From contig NW_001799044.1 in assembly GCF_000165425.1 (NCBI RefSeq), positions 123,205 through 187,204 on the forward strand: a DNA stretch of 64,000 nucleotides, written 5' to 3'. The position numbers and the translations under genes were made by a program. The notes under the pieces are model-generated. The model was not told the origin of the DNA. It worked only from the letters and a program-made list of their open reading frames with translations, and ran no database searches. The stretch comes from Paramecium tetraurelia (taxonomy: Eukaryota; Ciliophora; Oligohymenophorea; Peniculida; Parameciidae). This document shows positions 1-13,402 of this stretch, piece after piece (the stretch's first letter is position 1; the number at the start of each line of letters is the position of its first letter).

Positions 1-448
1 GAGCTTCAAATCTTTGGAAAAGGGGAGTAATAGAAGAACTCATGTAATCATATAGATTCTAGAACGAATGATGATGAGGAGATGGGCGCCCACAATATTT
101 TCGATCATAATGTTGAGTCACAGAATGGAAATAATGGAAGTATTTTTTCAATCTTTTTTCAAATACATATTTAATAAATCATCACAAAGATCAGAATGCG
201 CAGTGAAATTTCAACAATTTACCAATATAAACATTAAAGGAATGGGTTACTTGGCTAGTTTTAATTAATTCATACGTCCCCAATGCTATAAATTCTTAAA
301 TCATTGGGCATTAGCGATTAAACATTTGTGTTAAATGAAATGGAACCTAGATTTACCAATAAGCGATGATTATAGGACTCACTTCCCTGATATGTTGATG
401 ATTAAAAATAATCTAATAATTATAATATCTGAGATTATCAAAAAATGA
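1..448 (+). CDS. 3' end of an unrecognised protein gene (5' cut by window edge)
   Basis: The window opens inside a gene. Removing a 19-nt intron at 44-62 (GT...AG) joins the first frame to an open frame that runs to TGA at 446-448. The C-terminal part reads like real protein (for example GMGYLASFNQFIRP, HWALAIKHLC, DDYRTHFPDML) and ends in a hydrophobic Ile-rich stretch followed by Lys. No known domain is recognised. Without the intron the first frame runs to a TGA at 367-369 and the second has no start, so the splice is inferred. The next gene ends convergently only 236 bp downstream. Function unknown; that it is coding is fairly likely. Confidence 0.55.
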
Positions 449-684
449 ATTGGAAACCATGGAGGTCATTGATAAAATAAAATTTTAAGAATAACAGAAG
501 ACTATCAAGCTGTCCATAATAAATGGATTTAACTTTTAAGGGTTGAAACAAAAAATAAAATGAAAAATAGAACAAAATTAAATTTTATTTAAATTTATTT
601 CTTTATTCCTTTATTTTCAATTTATCTTTTGAATATTAATTAAAATTCTTCGAAAATTTAGAAAATTTAATATTGTATTTAAAT

Positions 685-3600
685 TCATTATTGACTTTCC
701 GGAAAGACTTTACTAAATAATTTCTAATTTGCTTTTCCACTTTTACAAGATGCTAAAGTTATTTCTATATCTCGTGATATCGAGGATATCTACTATTTCT
801 GCATAATACTGTTAATTCCCTTTTCTATTTTTTCTTACTCTTGTTTGAAATGGGTTTTATTTTCAAATATTGATAGTTCTGTCTCTTTCTTTCCTTATTA
901 AATAATTCTAGACACTGATAAAATTTACTTCTTTATTTTATTAAATTTTATTTATATTCTTTTCCTTTTTTCTTCCTTGTTTTCAAAAAATCTCCATTTT
1001 TAAATACAATCAAATTTTAAAAACTTTTTAAATTTTTGGCATCTCATTAATATTTAATTACCCATTTCTATAAAGTATGCTTTTAGCAGAGTCTTAATCA
1101 TTAGAATCATAAAATATAAATTGATGCAAATCAATATGATATACAAAGGATATACAATTTCTTAATTTTGTTAAGAAACATGAATTCCAATGCCAAGTAC
1201 AACAGAAAAACCACACACTTATGTCATTATGTTATCCAATTGATTTAATACCTTAGATTCGTAGGGTTAGTATTTTATGGTCAGTTATTAATAGATAAAT
1301 ATGATGATATATATCAAACTTGCTTTAATGATAATTTTTGTCTCATAAAGTGCCAAAACTATAATAATTAACTCCTTTTCAACTAATTTTACTATTTCCC
1401 AAAAATATCCTGACTTTTTATATTCATTATATAGAAATCCCCAATTCATTCTAGTCTCATTGCTATCCAGATCATTTCTATTGTAAAATAAAATCATAAA
1501 GAATGCTAATGGAATGACAAAAGCAATAAGGATAAAAAAAGGGAAACAAAAGCACAAAATCCAATTAAAATGACTTTCTGTATCGTACCGATATGCAACA
1601 TTTATAGATATCCATTCATACCCTGAAATTGCTCTATATGACATTAATTTTATAAATCCTTCAATTAAGCTGGGTTGCAAAATAATAAACATATTAATAA
1701 GTGTTGTAAAAAGTACAGTGGAATGATATTTACATCTCTTTAAGAGAATACAAAGTCCATAACCGCCCAAGAACAATAATACATATATGATTGGCATTAG
1801 TAATTGCCATAACATTCGTAAATAGTGGAGTTCGATAATTGAATTGAGATAAATTAAAAAGCAATCTAGGGAATAAGAGACAGTTTTTATAGGATTTCCA
1901 GTTGAATTGATTGCATAATTAAGTTCATCTGGAAATGATAACCTAAAAGTTGTTAAAGTCATAATAATTTATAGGTAATTGGTGAGAATCTTACCCAGTA
2001 ATTCTTCATTTAAAGGTTGAGACACTAAGATTAATCCTGCCTTTTGCAATTTAACCGCTAATAATTTATTAATTACAATAGTAACTGTACTTTTTGTAGA
2101 CATAAGTATCGTCAACAAAGTCCTAAAATATTTTCTTTATGAATACCAAATACTAATCCCTAATATTGAGAAGAGATTAATGTATTATTCTGTGCATCTT
2201 CCACATTAATAAGGCCCACTAATTGAGTACATTCCATCTCCCCTTATATCTGAAATATCACATTATTCACACAATGCTCCTATATGTCCAGTGATACAAG
2301 AATAATCACCTTCCTTCCAACCACCAAGACAACTTTCTGGTAGATTATAACAATATTCTACTTAATTTGTATCAAAATAAGCTCTCCAATAACCCTAGAT
2401 ATGTATATTAATATTACTGGATATAGATTTAGCTAGTTAGATGTGATTTCTTTAATAGATATCTCATCTAATAAATTACATTTTTCCTAATTGAGTTCCA
2501 ATTAATAAAAATTATTTTAATAATCACAAACTTCACATGTTCCATAGGTTTTATTAATTATTTCTCCATATTAACATGGATATGTTTTAATATTAAGGTG
2601 GAGACTATAATTGTTATGGTAATTTAAAATTTCATATGGGAATTGTTAATTGAAAATAGGTATGAGAATCCTATCACATTTAATTTCTATTTATAAAATT
2701 AAATCATCTTGTTAAAAAGTATTAAATAAAAGAATTAAGTCATCTAAATTATAATCGTTAGTTTCTCTATTATAAGGAATTTCAATTTTGTTTGTAAAAT
2801 CTTCAGAGAATTATTCTTATTGAACTTCAGATAACCCTAAATTATATTTTCTACTCTTTAAATTACATTTTGAATTTGACAAATTATTGTAAATTTCTCT
2901 AAATTCATTCAATAACACTATTCTAAATGTAAGATTTTTCGAGTGATAACTTCTATTGGTGATATCAAATTATTTATATTCGCTAATTTTTTGTCCATTG
3001 GGTAGATAAATTACATTTAAATATTTATTCTTATAAAGATACTTATTCTAAACTAATACCTCTTCAATTACAGTATTCGAATCATTCATTTTTACATTGG
3101 TAAAGAAAATAGATTCGTAATTATTAAGGGTAATTGAGATATGGGTAGGATTCGTTGATTGGTCATTTCCATACTTTGTGCCTTTATTATTATTAACAAT
3201 CGAACCCATTTTAGAATAATTAGATTAACTTAAGTTTTATGTAAATATTCCTCCACCATATAAGGCTTGATTTTCAGAGACTTTACTAGATAATAAAGTA
3301 AACAGTTTATTTCTTCCTTCGAAATAAATTGCACCTCCAGCCATCTTTGCATAGTTATTCATTAATAAACTATTCTTTATTTGAATATTTTAATTTTTGA
3401 TAAACACACAAGTACCATAAACAGCTGAATTGTTTTAACATTTAAAATCCATCAACTCAACATCATATTTCACATATTAAATAAGTTTCTCACTCTCTTA
3501 TTCACTATATAACAGTCTTTTGTATATATTGACATCTGATATTGATAAAATATTGTCCGCAATTATGAAACAACTAAGTGATCCACAAAAATTGTTTTGA

Positions 3601-6600
3601 AATTCTAATAAAGCAATTTTATTTTCCATAGCCCGTTCCTCATTTTAATGTAAATACAATAAACTAAGTGAGCATGCTTAGCAAATTATATCAAAAATAT
3701 ATAATTCGATGAATTTAAACTAAACTAAGTTAGTAATATTGGTAAGTAAGAATATAGGCATGATCAACTATTTTTAATAATATAGATTCAATTCATTTAG
3801 TAAAGTTAAAGTGTTATTATAATAATGGTCTGGACTATGAAATGATTTTAAATTTACTGGAGCGTAATCATTATTAAATTTAGTTAAACAAACTTATTGT
3901 TGTTCAATAAATTTGGTAGAGTCGATTTGTACTGGATAATCAACTTTAATTGAATCTAAATTAGATGTTAGATTTGAGATAAGAACCTATCTGATTACAC
4001 ATTCATTTTCATAACCTTGATTTTCTAGTTTAATAAGGCCATTAATTGGCAGTATTCCTCCTTAAATTATTGAACTTGAAAAGAAGAATTTTAATAAATT
4101 TGTACCTATGATCAAGGATTCGTAATAAATTTGCTAAATTTTAATATTGTCCATTTATATATTCCCAGCAATCAAATATACTTTAGTTCTTTCCGATAAC
4201 AAATAGTTTTTTAATAGTTTAACTGCATAATAATAATAATTTGCAGAATTTTAATAGTTCAAGAAACCTTAATAAGTGTCCTGAATACTAATACCCTAAA
4301 GTCTAAATTTCTAATTAGTTAGATTATAACTAGAAATTTATCGATATAAGATGGCCCCTTTTAAGCTATAACAATTGTTCAATGTCAAATTTCCTAATTA
4401 CAATTTAATTGAATTTTAATTATCGTTTAGATAGAGCATTCCTGCAGAAATATAGGAATTAATTGCAGAAAAAACAGAGTTTACAATTTTTATAATTATT
4501 GAGGATTATGATTCAATAAAAATTGTGCCTCCTTATTAAATTGAATCATATTATTTTGAAGAAGCCATAAATATGTTTTCAAAATGCGATTGGTCAATCA
4601 ATACTGAACCAGATGATTATACATTGATTTATAAACTTCCACTTAATTATCCAAAAGAATTATTTGAAGTTAAATTATTAATTAAAATTTTAGATGATTA
4701 TAGTATGGCATTTCCAACTAAACACTTTTGTTAAAAACTTAATTTAACGTCTTCTAAGTAGATTTTGCTCTCAAGATCATAACCCCATTATAGATATGGC
4801 TTGATAAGATTGTAATCAAATTAACAACTATTATTAAAAACAACATCATCAAAATTTACACTTTATGAGTTAATAAATACCAATGTGTTTACGCTATTAA
4901 TAATTGTATTGGTCTCAAAGACAACCTTATGCAAAACAACTTTACTTATTAGACAGTCAAAATATATGAGACTGGAAGAAATATAACTATCTTCCTATTA
5001 ATAGGAAGTTAATATGTTTCTATGGAACACGATCTCTTCAATGTAAATACTCACATTTTGCTTGGAATGTATTTCAAAAATTGGGCTGTTTTCATATTTC
5101 CCAATGAATATTTATAAATTATTATGAATTTTTGAATTGTAAATACTAATATTTTCGTCTCTTTCAAGTATTGAAGTAGAAATAGATTCATAATAAATCA
5201 AGGGCTCATTTATTACAACTAAATATCTCATTATCATAGATTCTATTTGTGTTTAGATAGCATTATAAATAATTAAGAATATAGTATAGAAGTCCTATTT
5301 TACATAATTAATCCAACAATCTAAATGCTTATGGATTCCTTTTATACTATACTTTTCACTAAGCAGGACTTCGATATTTCTTATTAAAAGATCCTAAGAA
5401 TTAATAATTCTTAATTCACTTATACCAAATCCTCTTAATAGGAATATTTAGGATAAGTTTATGACTTATGCTTCTAGATTAATCAGAGCAATTTCATATT
5501 TAATAGTGTCATTAAGAACTTCAGTAAAATAAATTATATTTTCAGTCATTTAAATGTTGTTGATTGTTATATAGGAGCGAACGTAGCCAAAATCCCTTAT
5601 TTTTAGAAAATTAGACAATTAATCATATTGGTTATATTCAAATACAATGAAGTCTATTGATAATGAGAATGAGTTTGTATTTGTATTTTCTGGATTAAAA
5701 AAAATTTTACTTTAATTAAAAATGATATTATTTGAACAGTTGAACTGCTAAATTGTTGAATTACTATCTACTTTTATTACAATAGATGATTAAATTATCG
5801 AATAAGTAATTGATAATTATTACAGGACAATGTTTGAAAAATCTGATAGTTACAAAAATCCATTACAATTGTAAAGTTCTCCTTTAAAAGAGAAGTTGGT
5901 GATTTTTATTGAATATAAATTATAATTTGCAGTTTTAATAAATGTACAATTTGAGAATACACCTGTTAAATGTATGTTTAAAAAACTAAGATATTAAACT
6001 TTCATTATCCAAAGAGAATAAATCCGTATCTTGAATTTGGGAATTTAATACCTATAAAAAGTTAATCTCAATCTTAGAATTGACATTCTTATCACAATTA
6101 ATTAGAAACAAAGGCGTAGTATAATTTTAATATTTCAAAATCAACTCACTAAATGTTAAATTTTTTAGGTATATTGAGGAAACTTTTGAGAATATGAATT
6201 ATACAGCATTGGTATTAGATTATTAAAATTTTAAGTTGTAAAATTATACTGAGAACTTTTCTAATTAAGATGAAAAAGTTATGAGACTAAAAGAATCTTT
6301 TCTTCTAAAATAAAATTCAATATCACTTATCAAAACATTTGAAAAATCCTGAAATTATAATGATTTGTCAACAAAGAATTTAGTAGTTTAGGTACTTATT
6401 ATCGATAGATTAACTTATCTAAAAATTATTAAATATTTTACATCAATGGAAAAATACTTCTGCTAAATATTTACGAGATCAAGAAATCTCCAAAAAACAA
6501 ACATTCTTACTCAATATCACTTATAATTTTTATAACTAATGATGTGATTTATAAGTCATTCGCTAACTTGTAAAATGATTCTCTATTAAATTGAGCAAAA

Positions 6601-9600
6601 AATTAAAGATCATCAATAAACACATGTGTTTGATTAAATAAAGTTTTTTATGAATCATTTAAGTGAAAAGTTAGATTCTGATAAACAATTTCAGAACATA
6701 TCAAATTTAGTTCAAGAGTAACTTAATTTTCCTATTTGGTATCAATATCAATTTATTAAAAAACTAATCCAAAAAATGAATTATAATATAAATTGGAATC
6801 TGAATTAAACCCCAAACATTAATTACTATAATCCCAATAATTAGAATTTTAAAATATTGGATTAATTAAGAAAATTTCTGCTTAATCTCTTTTTCTACAT
6901 AAATTACAATTAGGAGGACATCGAATGCATTAGTTATTATATAAACTAATGATTCTTTAATTCACTTCCAAAGGACATCTAATACATATATTTTGACCAT
7001 TTGATCTTACACATTCCAAACAAAGAGTTGGACATTAAGGTATGCATTATTTATTTTAAAGGTCAAATCCTTGAACACAATCAAGACAAACTATTTCAAA
7101 ATCCTGTATTTCTGAACTTTAGCTAAATTCAGTAAAATCGTGACTCATATCATAGGATTAGATTGCAGCATAATAAAATGATCTTACTTATTATTTCCAA
7201 TTATCTTGAGATATCTTATCTTATTGATAACAAGTCTTGCAATGAAGTTCAGAAGGACAAATTTGACAATTCCCAAATATTCTACTAGCATAATACCCTT
7301 GTTCGCATTAATAGCATTCGTATTTTTCTTTAAATTTATTATATAAGCAGTTAGTACAAAATGCAATTTCATTTTAACACTCGCTTGTTCTTTCATATAA
7401 TATATTCTTCCCTACAATGCAATAAGTCATATACCAAGAAACTCTATATTGACAATCTTCTCCATAATAACTATCAATTTCACATGTATTAGAATAATAG
7501 TAATATAAATATTTTTCTTTGCATCTTGCGCATTTAATTTCTATAGAATCATAAGATGGCTGAAAATAGTAATCCAAAGTACTGAATGTTGGCTTCTGAT
7601 CTTCTAATAACCTTAATTTGACAGCATATTGGCAATTTTCGATACTGTTAATCTCACAATTTTAAGCATCATTTGAAATAAAATATATGCTATCATCTTA
7701 ACATTTCAAACATCTAAGAAAATATTGTTGAGTCTTCAAATCGTAATCTTCAATACATTTTTCACAATTTTAGCCACATATTCTGCATGTTTTATCAACA
7801 TAATTAAAAGGACTATTGAATTATTAATAGTTAGTACCTCCTACACTTTTTACAAATTGCAACTTAACTAACTTCATCTTGAAAACATTCATCGCAAATA
7901 GAAGGGCACATTACACATTAATTATTTGATAAATAAAAGTCCTTGTGACATTAACTACAGACTGAGTTGTCATCACAAATTAGGCAATTATCAGGGCATC
8001 TTTTGCATTCGTTGTCAACCAAAATAAAAGTAGACTTACATTATAAGTACACTTAATATCCTAAATGAATAGCGCTGATATTGGCGCTATTACTTTATTC
8101 TTAATTGCTTAAAAAGTTTTGAACACCTATTTGAAGTTCTAGTTCATATATTTCATTTATAATAAAAGCATCATAATCTATGACATCTCTATCAATCTAC
8201 TAATATGCAGAATCAGCTTTTAGTTAATTACGAATCATATCCGTTGTACATACTGGTTTTAGGTACCAAGTCATTGGTTTTATATAACAATCAAGACAGT
8301 AATATTGAGTCTACTTCTATTTTTGAATTTCTATAATTTAACCATAAAAAGGACTAAAGGAAGTAATTTATTTAATACCATTATTTACAAATTCTATCAT
8401 TGTTATCCTTTATTAAAAAATATCCAAAATCACAATAATAAAAAGAATTAGTGTTTATTTATGAAATTGTAATTTCTGGGAATGACTAAAATTAATTAAA
8501 ACAAATTTCACTATTAGTAATATCAAGCTCATTATTTTGACATTTGCACTCTTTAGTTTCGCTTAAAAATTATCGCTTTGAAAATACAGAACAACTAGTA
8601 CATTAATTAGATTCAGGCCCATCACATAATTGGCAAGAATAATGACAATCTATCTCATTAGATTAATCGAATACATTTATAATCTTTTAGGTTAAAGTCT
8701 TCTTTAAATCCAGTCAAGAACTCTATATTAGCTAATTGTCCTTAGAAATATGGGGATGGGGTAAACTTATCTCCCCCAATGTAAAAATATATTAATGTGT
8801 TTGAAAACTAATTTCTTACTTAGCCAGAAAAATTATGAGTTATAGATTCGCTATGAAAATCAAACCATAGTTTAAACTATGTTCTTTCGCTATTAAGACT
8901 TCTACCTTATTCGAAAGTAAAATAGTGCCATTTTTAAATATCAGATAGTAGGGTATTAGTGGTAAGCATGTATTTGTCGGAGTTTAAAAATGAACCATCA
9001 TATTCAAACTTCTATGGATATTGATAATGATAAGTCTAGATTAGAATAGAATTTAAATTCTAAGTATTTAAATTAATATTGTATCTTAGAAATAAAGTTT
9101 TATCTCCGTTATTTCCGTTTCCATTTTAATATTACTTATTAATTGTCATTCTTAATATCTACATTTAAGCAGATATAAAAATCTTACTAAAATCTATTTT
9201 AATCCATCCTCTAACAACATAATGTTAATCAATTAGCTATGCTTCTTTATGAATGTAATCAGTTCCATCAAATCTATGTATACCATCAATTAGTTTTATT
9301 TGCTTCATTTTTACAACCTATTCTGGAATTGTACAAGCATTAGATATTTAATCATATAAATTCTCTTCCTGGTGTTTATTATAAATAATCAACTTTGATA
9401 ATAGTCCTTGGAATGGGGCATATGATTGTTTTGTAAAACTCTATGTTTAATATTTTAATTACATCCTTTCCGAATCCTCCTAATATATAATTAATTAGGC
9501 CACTTTTTAAGGAAATGCCATCAATTTAATCTATTTTTCCTGCACTTTTAAAGAGCAAGGTTTTTTTCAATGGATTGTACTCTATAAGAGTCAAATGCCA

Positions 9601-10088
9601 AATCCCATCTAATTATTGATTTTCAAGTTGCAAAGCTAATGATTAAAACTTTGTGTAAGAATTTTCAACATAGGAAACCTCCAAAACGTAATAAGGATTA
9701 TAAGTCCAATAATATGTGCTAAATTCAAGTTTATAATATATGGTAATATTGTATTCTTTTTTGGTATTGCTGCTCATTTATTTTTAGAGAAACAATAATC
9801 TCCAATTTTCTGAGTCTAAAACCTTTTAATCAATAATATGGCTTTAATTCATTGCTTAATATTCAATGTATTTCGACCAAAATCCTGTGGAATACCAATA
9901 GTCGAGTTCATATTAAATATGAAAAGAAACATTTTAAAAAGGATCGCTTACATCTAAAAGGCTGCTTTCATAATTATCAAATTAGCATGAGTATTGAATA
10001 GTTTGCTCTAATCTTGAATAAATATATCATGATATATTTACATAAGTGAGTAAAATAGAAACAACTAAAAGAATTTAAATTTCATCAT
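685..10088 (-). CDS. Giant ciliate surface protein: cysteine-rich repeats, repeat-rich ectodomain, C-terminal multi-pass membrane domain
   Basis: About 3,100 residues. The start is a double ATG at 10088 followed by MKFKFFQLFLFYSL, a signal-peptide-like stretch; a 29-nt intron soon after restores frame. Around 8.7-6.9 kb the protein has furin/growth-factor-receptor-type cysteine repeats (for example CKRCPDNCLICDDNSVC). The middle (about 6.7-2.6 kb) is Asn/Ile-rich and looks like the repeated beta-helix type ectodomain of large ciliate membrane proteins. A cysteine cluster at about 2.5-2.2 kb and a 24-nt intron (2123-2146) precede several membrane segments (about 2.0-1.1 kb), with the motif MNWGFLYNEYKKSGYFWEI in the loop, then a charged coiled tail ending at TGA 685-687. 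This architecture is a large family in ciliates, without known biochemical role; presumably cell-surface or ciliary membrane. I checked frame at both ends and in the cysteine region, not over every kilobase, so further introns or a break are possible. Confidence 0.8.
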
Positions 10089-10399
10089 TTTTTAAATTAA
10101 TACATAAGAAAGATAGTAATCCAAATGGTATTTAAAATGACATCTAAATTATTTCAAATTGTCAATTTCATTATTCAATTGAATGTTTATATGAATTTTT
10201 AAGTATTAACTTATAGGGATCATAATTAATGTACAACTTTAGATAAATATAATTTTTAATTAATTATTTTAATATTTAATTTGTTCGTTTACATCAAATT
10301 GGAAAATATAATTATTTTGGTTCTTATGAAAAACCATAAATTTATAAATTATCATTTTCTTAGTTTTTGTGAAAGTGAAATTTAAGTCCTTATTTAAAT

Positions 10400-11250
10400 T
10401 TTCGAATAATAATTCACAAATGAGGTTTCAGATCATTATCAATAGGGAATCAAACTCTATCATATCCCTATATATGTCCTTAATTTTGGATGACTTATGA
10501 TTTAAGTGTCTGTAAATTTTTTCCATATGTATCAATAATTTACATGTCTTTTAAAAGTCAATAAAAGCCTAAACAAATACTCATAATATAATAACTTCGG
10601 ACCAACACCCTTACATCTCTTATTTTTCATATCATTTGTAGTTGAATTAAAATTTTCAGAATGAATCAGGATTATATTAAATAGTACTTCATTTATTATT
10701 AGGTATTGCTAAATTGAAAATTAGGAAGCCATGCATCACTAAACTGACCACTCTCGATTTATATGACTAACATTCTTAAATCAATTCCAAATAGAACACA
10801 ATACCTACCATGTGTGGACAAATTTATTAGAGTTTCTTTATCAAATGTGTTCTACATTCGAGATAAAATCTGCAATTTTGTAAGAGGCTAATTAGGATAG
10901 TAAGTCTAAATTTAGTGATCTTGGTAATCCTTCATCTTTGGAATTTATAACCTAAGGACAACATATTTTTAATTGTTTTGAGTATTGAAGCTTCCTTAAA
11001 TCATTATTATTGATAAGTCGGCTTGCCTAATTTAGATGACATAATGTATGTTGATTGCTGTTCATTATTTTTAATTTTTTCGAATTCTTTACTGCTTTCT
11101 TTTTACGACTTGCATTAAAATTTTACAGCTTTTTTTTGCAATACAGATTTATTTTACAATATATCATTATTCTTATATGTTGTAGGCAGTATTTGTCAGC
11201 CACTTTTTGTCAGGCATTTACTAGTTTTTCACAATTAAAGAAATTGATTT
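10400..11250 (-). pseudogene. Decayed coding region, family unknown
   Basis: GC content rises compared with flanking DNA, and on the minus strand several protein-like stretches lie in successive different frames (for example NEQQSTYIMSSKLGKPTY, then SLNLDLLSQLASYKIADF, then HGRYCVLFGIDLRMLV). TGA breaks the first after the glutamines near 11.0 kb; the later shifts have no intron with usable borders. The plus strand also has one plausible stretch (IPNRTQYLPCVDKFIRV) near 10.8 kb, so the strand is not certain. Interpretation: a broken gene copy between two intact genes. A chance cluster of open frames cannot be ruled out in a one-stop genetic code. Confidence 0.35.
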
Positions 11251-12465
11251 ACGGATTGAATACTTCAGTTTTTTAGGAAAAAGAAATTGTGTTCATAAAA
11301 TCATCTGGCAGTTGAATAAAGAATATAATCTAACTTTTATTTTATTGATGAAACCAGATATTATTCTAAATATTATATTGATTAATATAATTTATAAGAT
11401 AGTTATGAACTATCATCTACAAATACTGAACTAAACCTTATAAAGATATTAATATGAATTTTAGATTTATTTTTGAAGAAATCTTTAGGTATCTAGTAAA
11501 TAGATAAATAATCAAACTTAAGTTTAAACTGGAGAATTTATTCTATGATTAGTAAGAACCTTTTCTGCATAAATTAACTGTTTCATAACATTAATAATAA
11601 GGTAGTGTCATTAATAAAAGCGCATCAGAAACATTACGATTTAAATATTTCCTCTGTTTCGTTTGAGTGAGTAGATGTAAGATTAATTAATTTTAATTTT
11701 GAATTATTAATCTGATCTCTAAAATTATCCAAAATTCCTTTTATGAAATCTTAAATATATGAGTCAATAAAGTTAATTGTCTTATATAAATTTGATTGAA
11801 ATCGGTGTGGATACATTTATTTAATTTGAATGTCCTTTTAGGTTATACCAAACCTGTTTTATATGGCTAAGTTGAGAAGAATAAGGACCTACTTCAATCA
11901 AATTTATTTAAGACAATAAAAACAATATAAAAAAGTGTCTTATCAAAGGCTTTCTATGGATTGCTTCTCTAAACACAAATATCTCTCCTCTTTTCAATGA
12001 ATCATATTCACTTCATTAATAGATTTAACAATAATTCTCAATTTTCTCTCCATGCATTAATAAAGGTATGTTTTCATAGTTAATTAAAAAATAATGAACA
12101 TGATAATAAATCTCATCGCAAAATCAATAAAAAATTCTAACATTTAGAAATATTTAAAAATAGGTATCAAAGTTAATAGTGATTGATATAATTCTTTTTA
12201 TTATTTATTAATATTTGAGAAGATTATTTCATTTTTAATTATTTAAAACCATTTTTCAGAACTAAATAATTAAAGAATGTACTCTTTTTTTGTTATTCAT
12301 TTATTTCTCCTTAAAAAATAGTATTATGATTGATTAAACTTTTCATTCAATCTTCTAGTTAGTTTTTATTAAATAGTAGTTCAAATACAGTAAAAACCAA
12401 TAATAAAAGTGTGTTCATCAGATAATAACAACTTATAAAATGATTTTATACATAAATTAAAATAT
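11251..12465. other. Gene-poor stretch with short ambiguous open frames
   Basis: AT-rich DNA. It holds the inverted repeat listed separately, a minus-strand frame (about 11900-11625, containing MYPHRFQSNLYKTI) and a plus-strand frame (about 11.80-12.1 kb, containing SKAFYGLLLQTQISLL) that overlap each other. Both are within the length expected by chance when TGA is the only stop. No gene is supported. Confidence 0.4.
11776..11917. repeat. Short inverted-repeat element (25-bp arms)
   Basis: The arms at 11776-11800 and 11893-11917 match in 24 of 25 positions as reverse complements (core TAAATTTGATTGAA), around a spacer of 92 bp that itself holds GGTTATACCAAACC. No target duplication or transposase is evident. 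It could be a tiny MITE-like element, a relic of an internal eliminated sequence, or a hairpin-forming regulatory element. Confidence 0.6.
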
Positions 12466-13356
12466 ATGTTATAAGGATTAGAAAAACCTTTATCTGAATA
12501 CGTATTAATTATTATATTAAGTTAGCAATTGATCTTGCACTTGATACATTAAAATGATTATGATACTTTGAAAGAATTGGGAATAAATAAAGGTAAAGTA
12601 AAAAAACTTTGATAGCCAACATCAATTTTTTGGAATAATTCAATGAAATTGAACTTGATTAAAAAATATCTCCTCTTATATGTGCATGCTATCTAGGGAG
12701 ATTAGAAATAGTTAGACTTTTATTATCAAATTGCTAAGTTGATGTGGATTTAGCAAGTGTTGATTCTGGATAGACTCCTCTATCAGTGGCAGCTATGACA
12801 GGGAATTATGAAATTTTGAAGTTACTACTTGATACTGGAGCTGAAGTTAATAAGCCGAATACATTTAATTAGACAGCCTTTATTTCATGCTTTGCTAGAT
12901 TAGAAGAAGTATTTATTTAAATTATTATTTTTTAAGGAGAAGAATATATTTGAAAATCGGAAAATTTGTTTCAAAATGGCAGAACTATTGCTTCATTATG
13001 GAGCAGATATTAATTGGATTGTTGATAAATCTCATGGCTTCCACTTATTAATGTAATTATGCTCTATAAAAATGGAATTAAATCCAAAAGAAGCAGAAAT
13101 AAATTACCAAATTATTAAATTTCTGATTGAAAATGGAGTAAGCAATCTATATCTAATTTAGGCTTAAAAAAATCTTTAATCTTTGAAGGGTAAAAAGGCT
13201 GTAGATCTCCTAAAAAAGCACTCTAATAAAGAAAAGTTAATTGAATTAATTTAAAATTCATCATAAATTTATTTTTATGGAAGATAAAAAAATAGCAGTA
13301 GAGGTTTATAACAACATTAGAATCAATTAAAAAGTAGATCAATATAAAAGCCATGA
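12466..13356 (+). CDS. Ankyrin-repeat protein
   Basis: 271 residues after removal of three introns (12502-12525, 12593-12615, 12909-12936; 24, 23 and 28 nt), which gives a coding length divisible by 3. Ankyrin repeats are clear: SPLICACYLGRLEIVRLLL, then TPLSVAAMTGNYEILKLLL with DTGAEVNKP, and a third repeat spanning the last intron (KMAELLLHYGADINWI). The C-terminal 60 residues are Lys/Asn/Gln-rich. Ankyrin repeats are protein-binding modules, so a cytosolic adaptor role is likely but the partner is unknown. The start ATG is the first one in frame with the repeats; earlier in-frame sequence is also open, so the true start could be slightly upstream. The next gene follows 46 bp downstream on the same strand. 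Confidence 0.8.
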
Positions 13357-13402
13357 ATCTTTATCTTTCATTTAATTGAATTTTATATATAATTTCTTTA
13401 TA

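Noticed and set aside
11048-11276. Plus-strand frame rich in Phe (FFEFFTAFFLRLALKF)
   Set aside because: Phe richness comes from T-runs; no ATG in a good context and the minus strand looks more protein-like.
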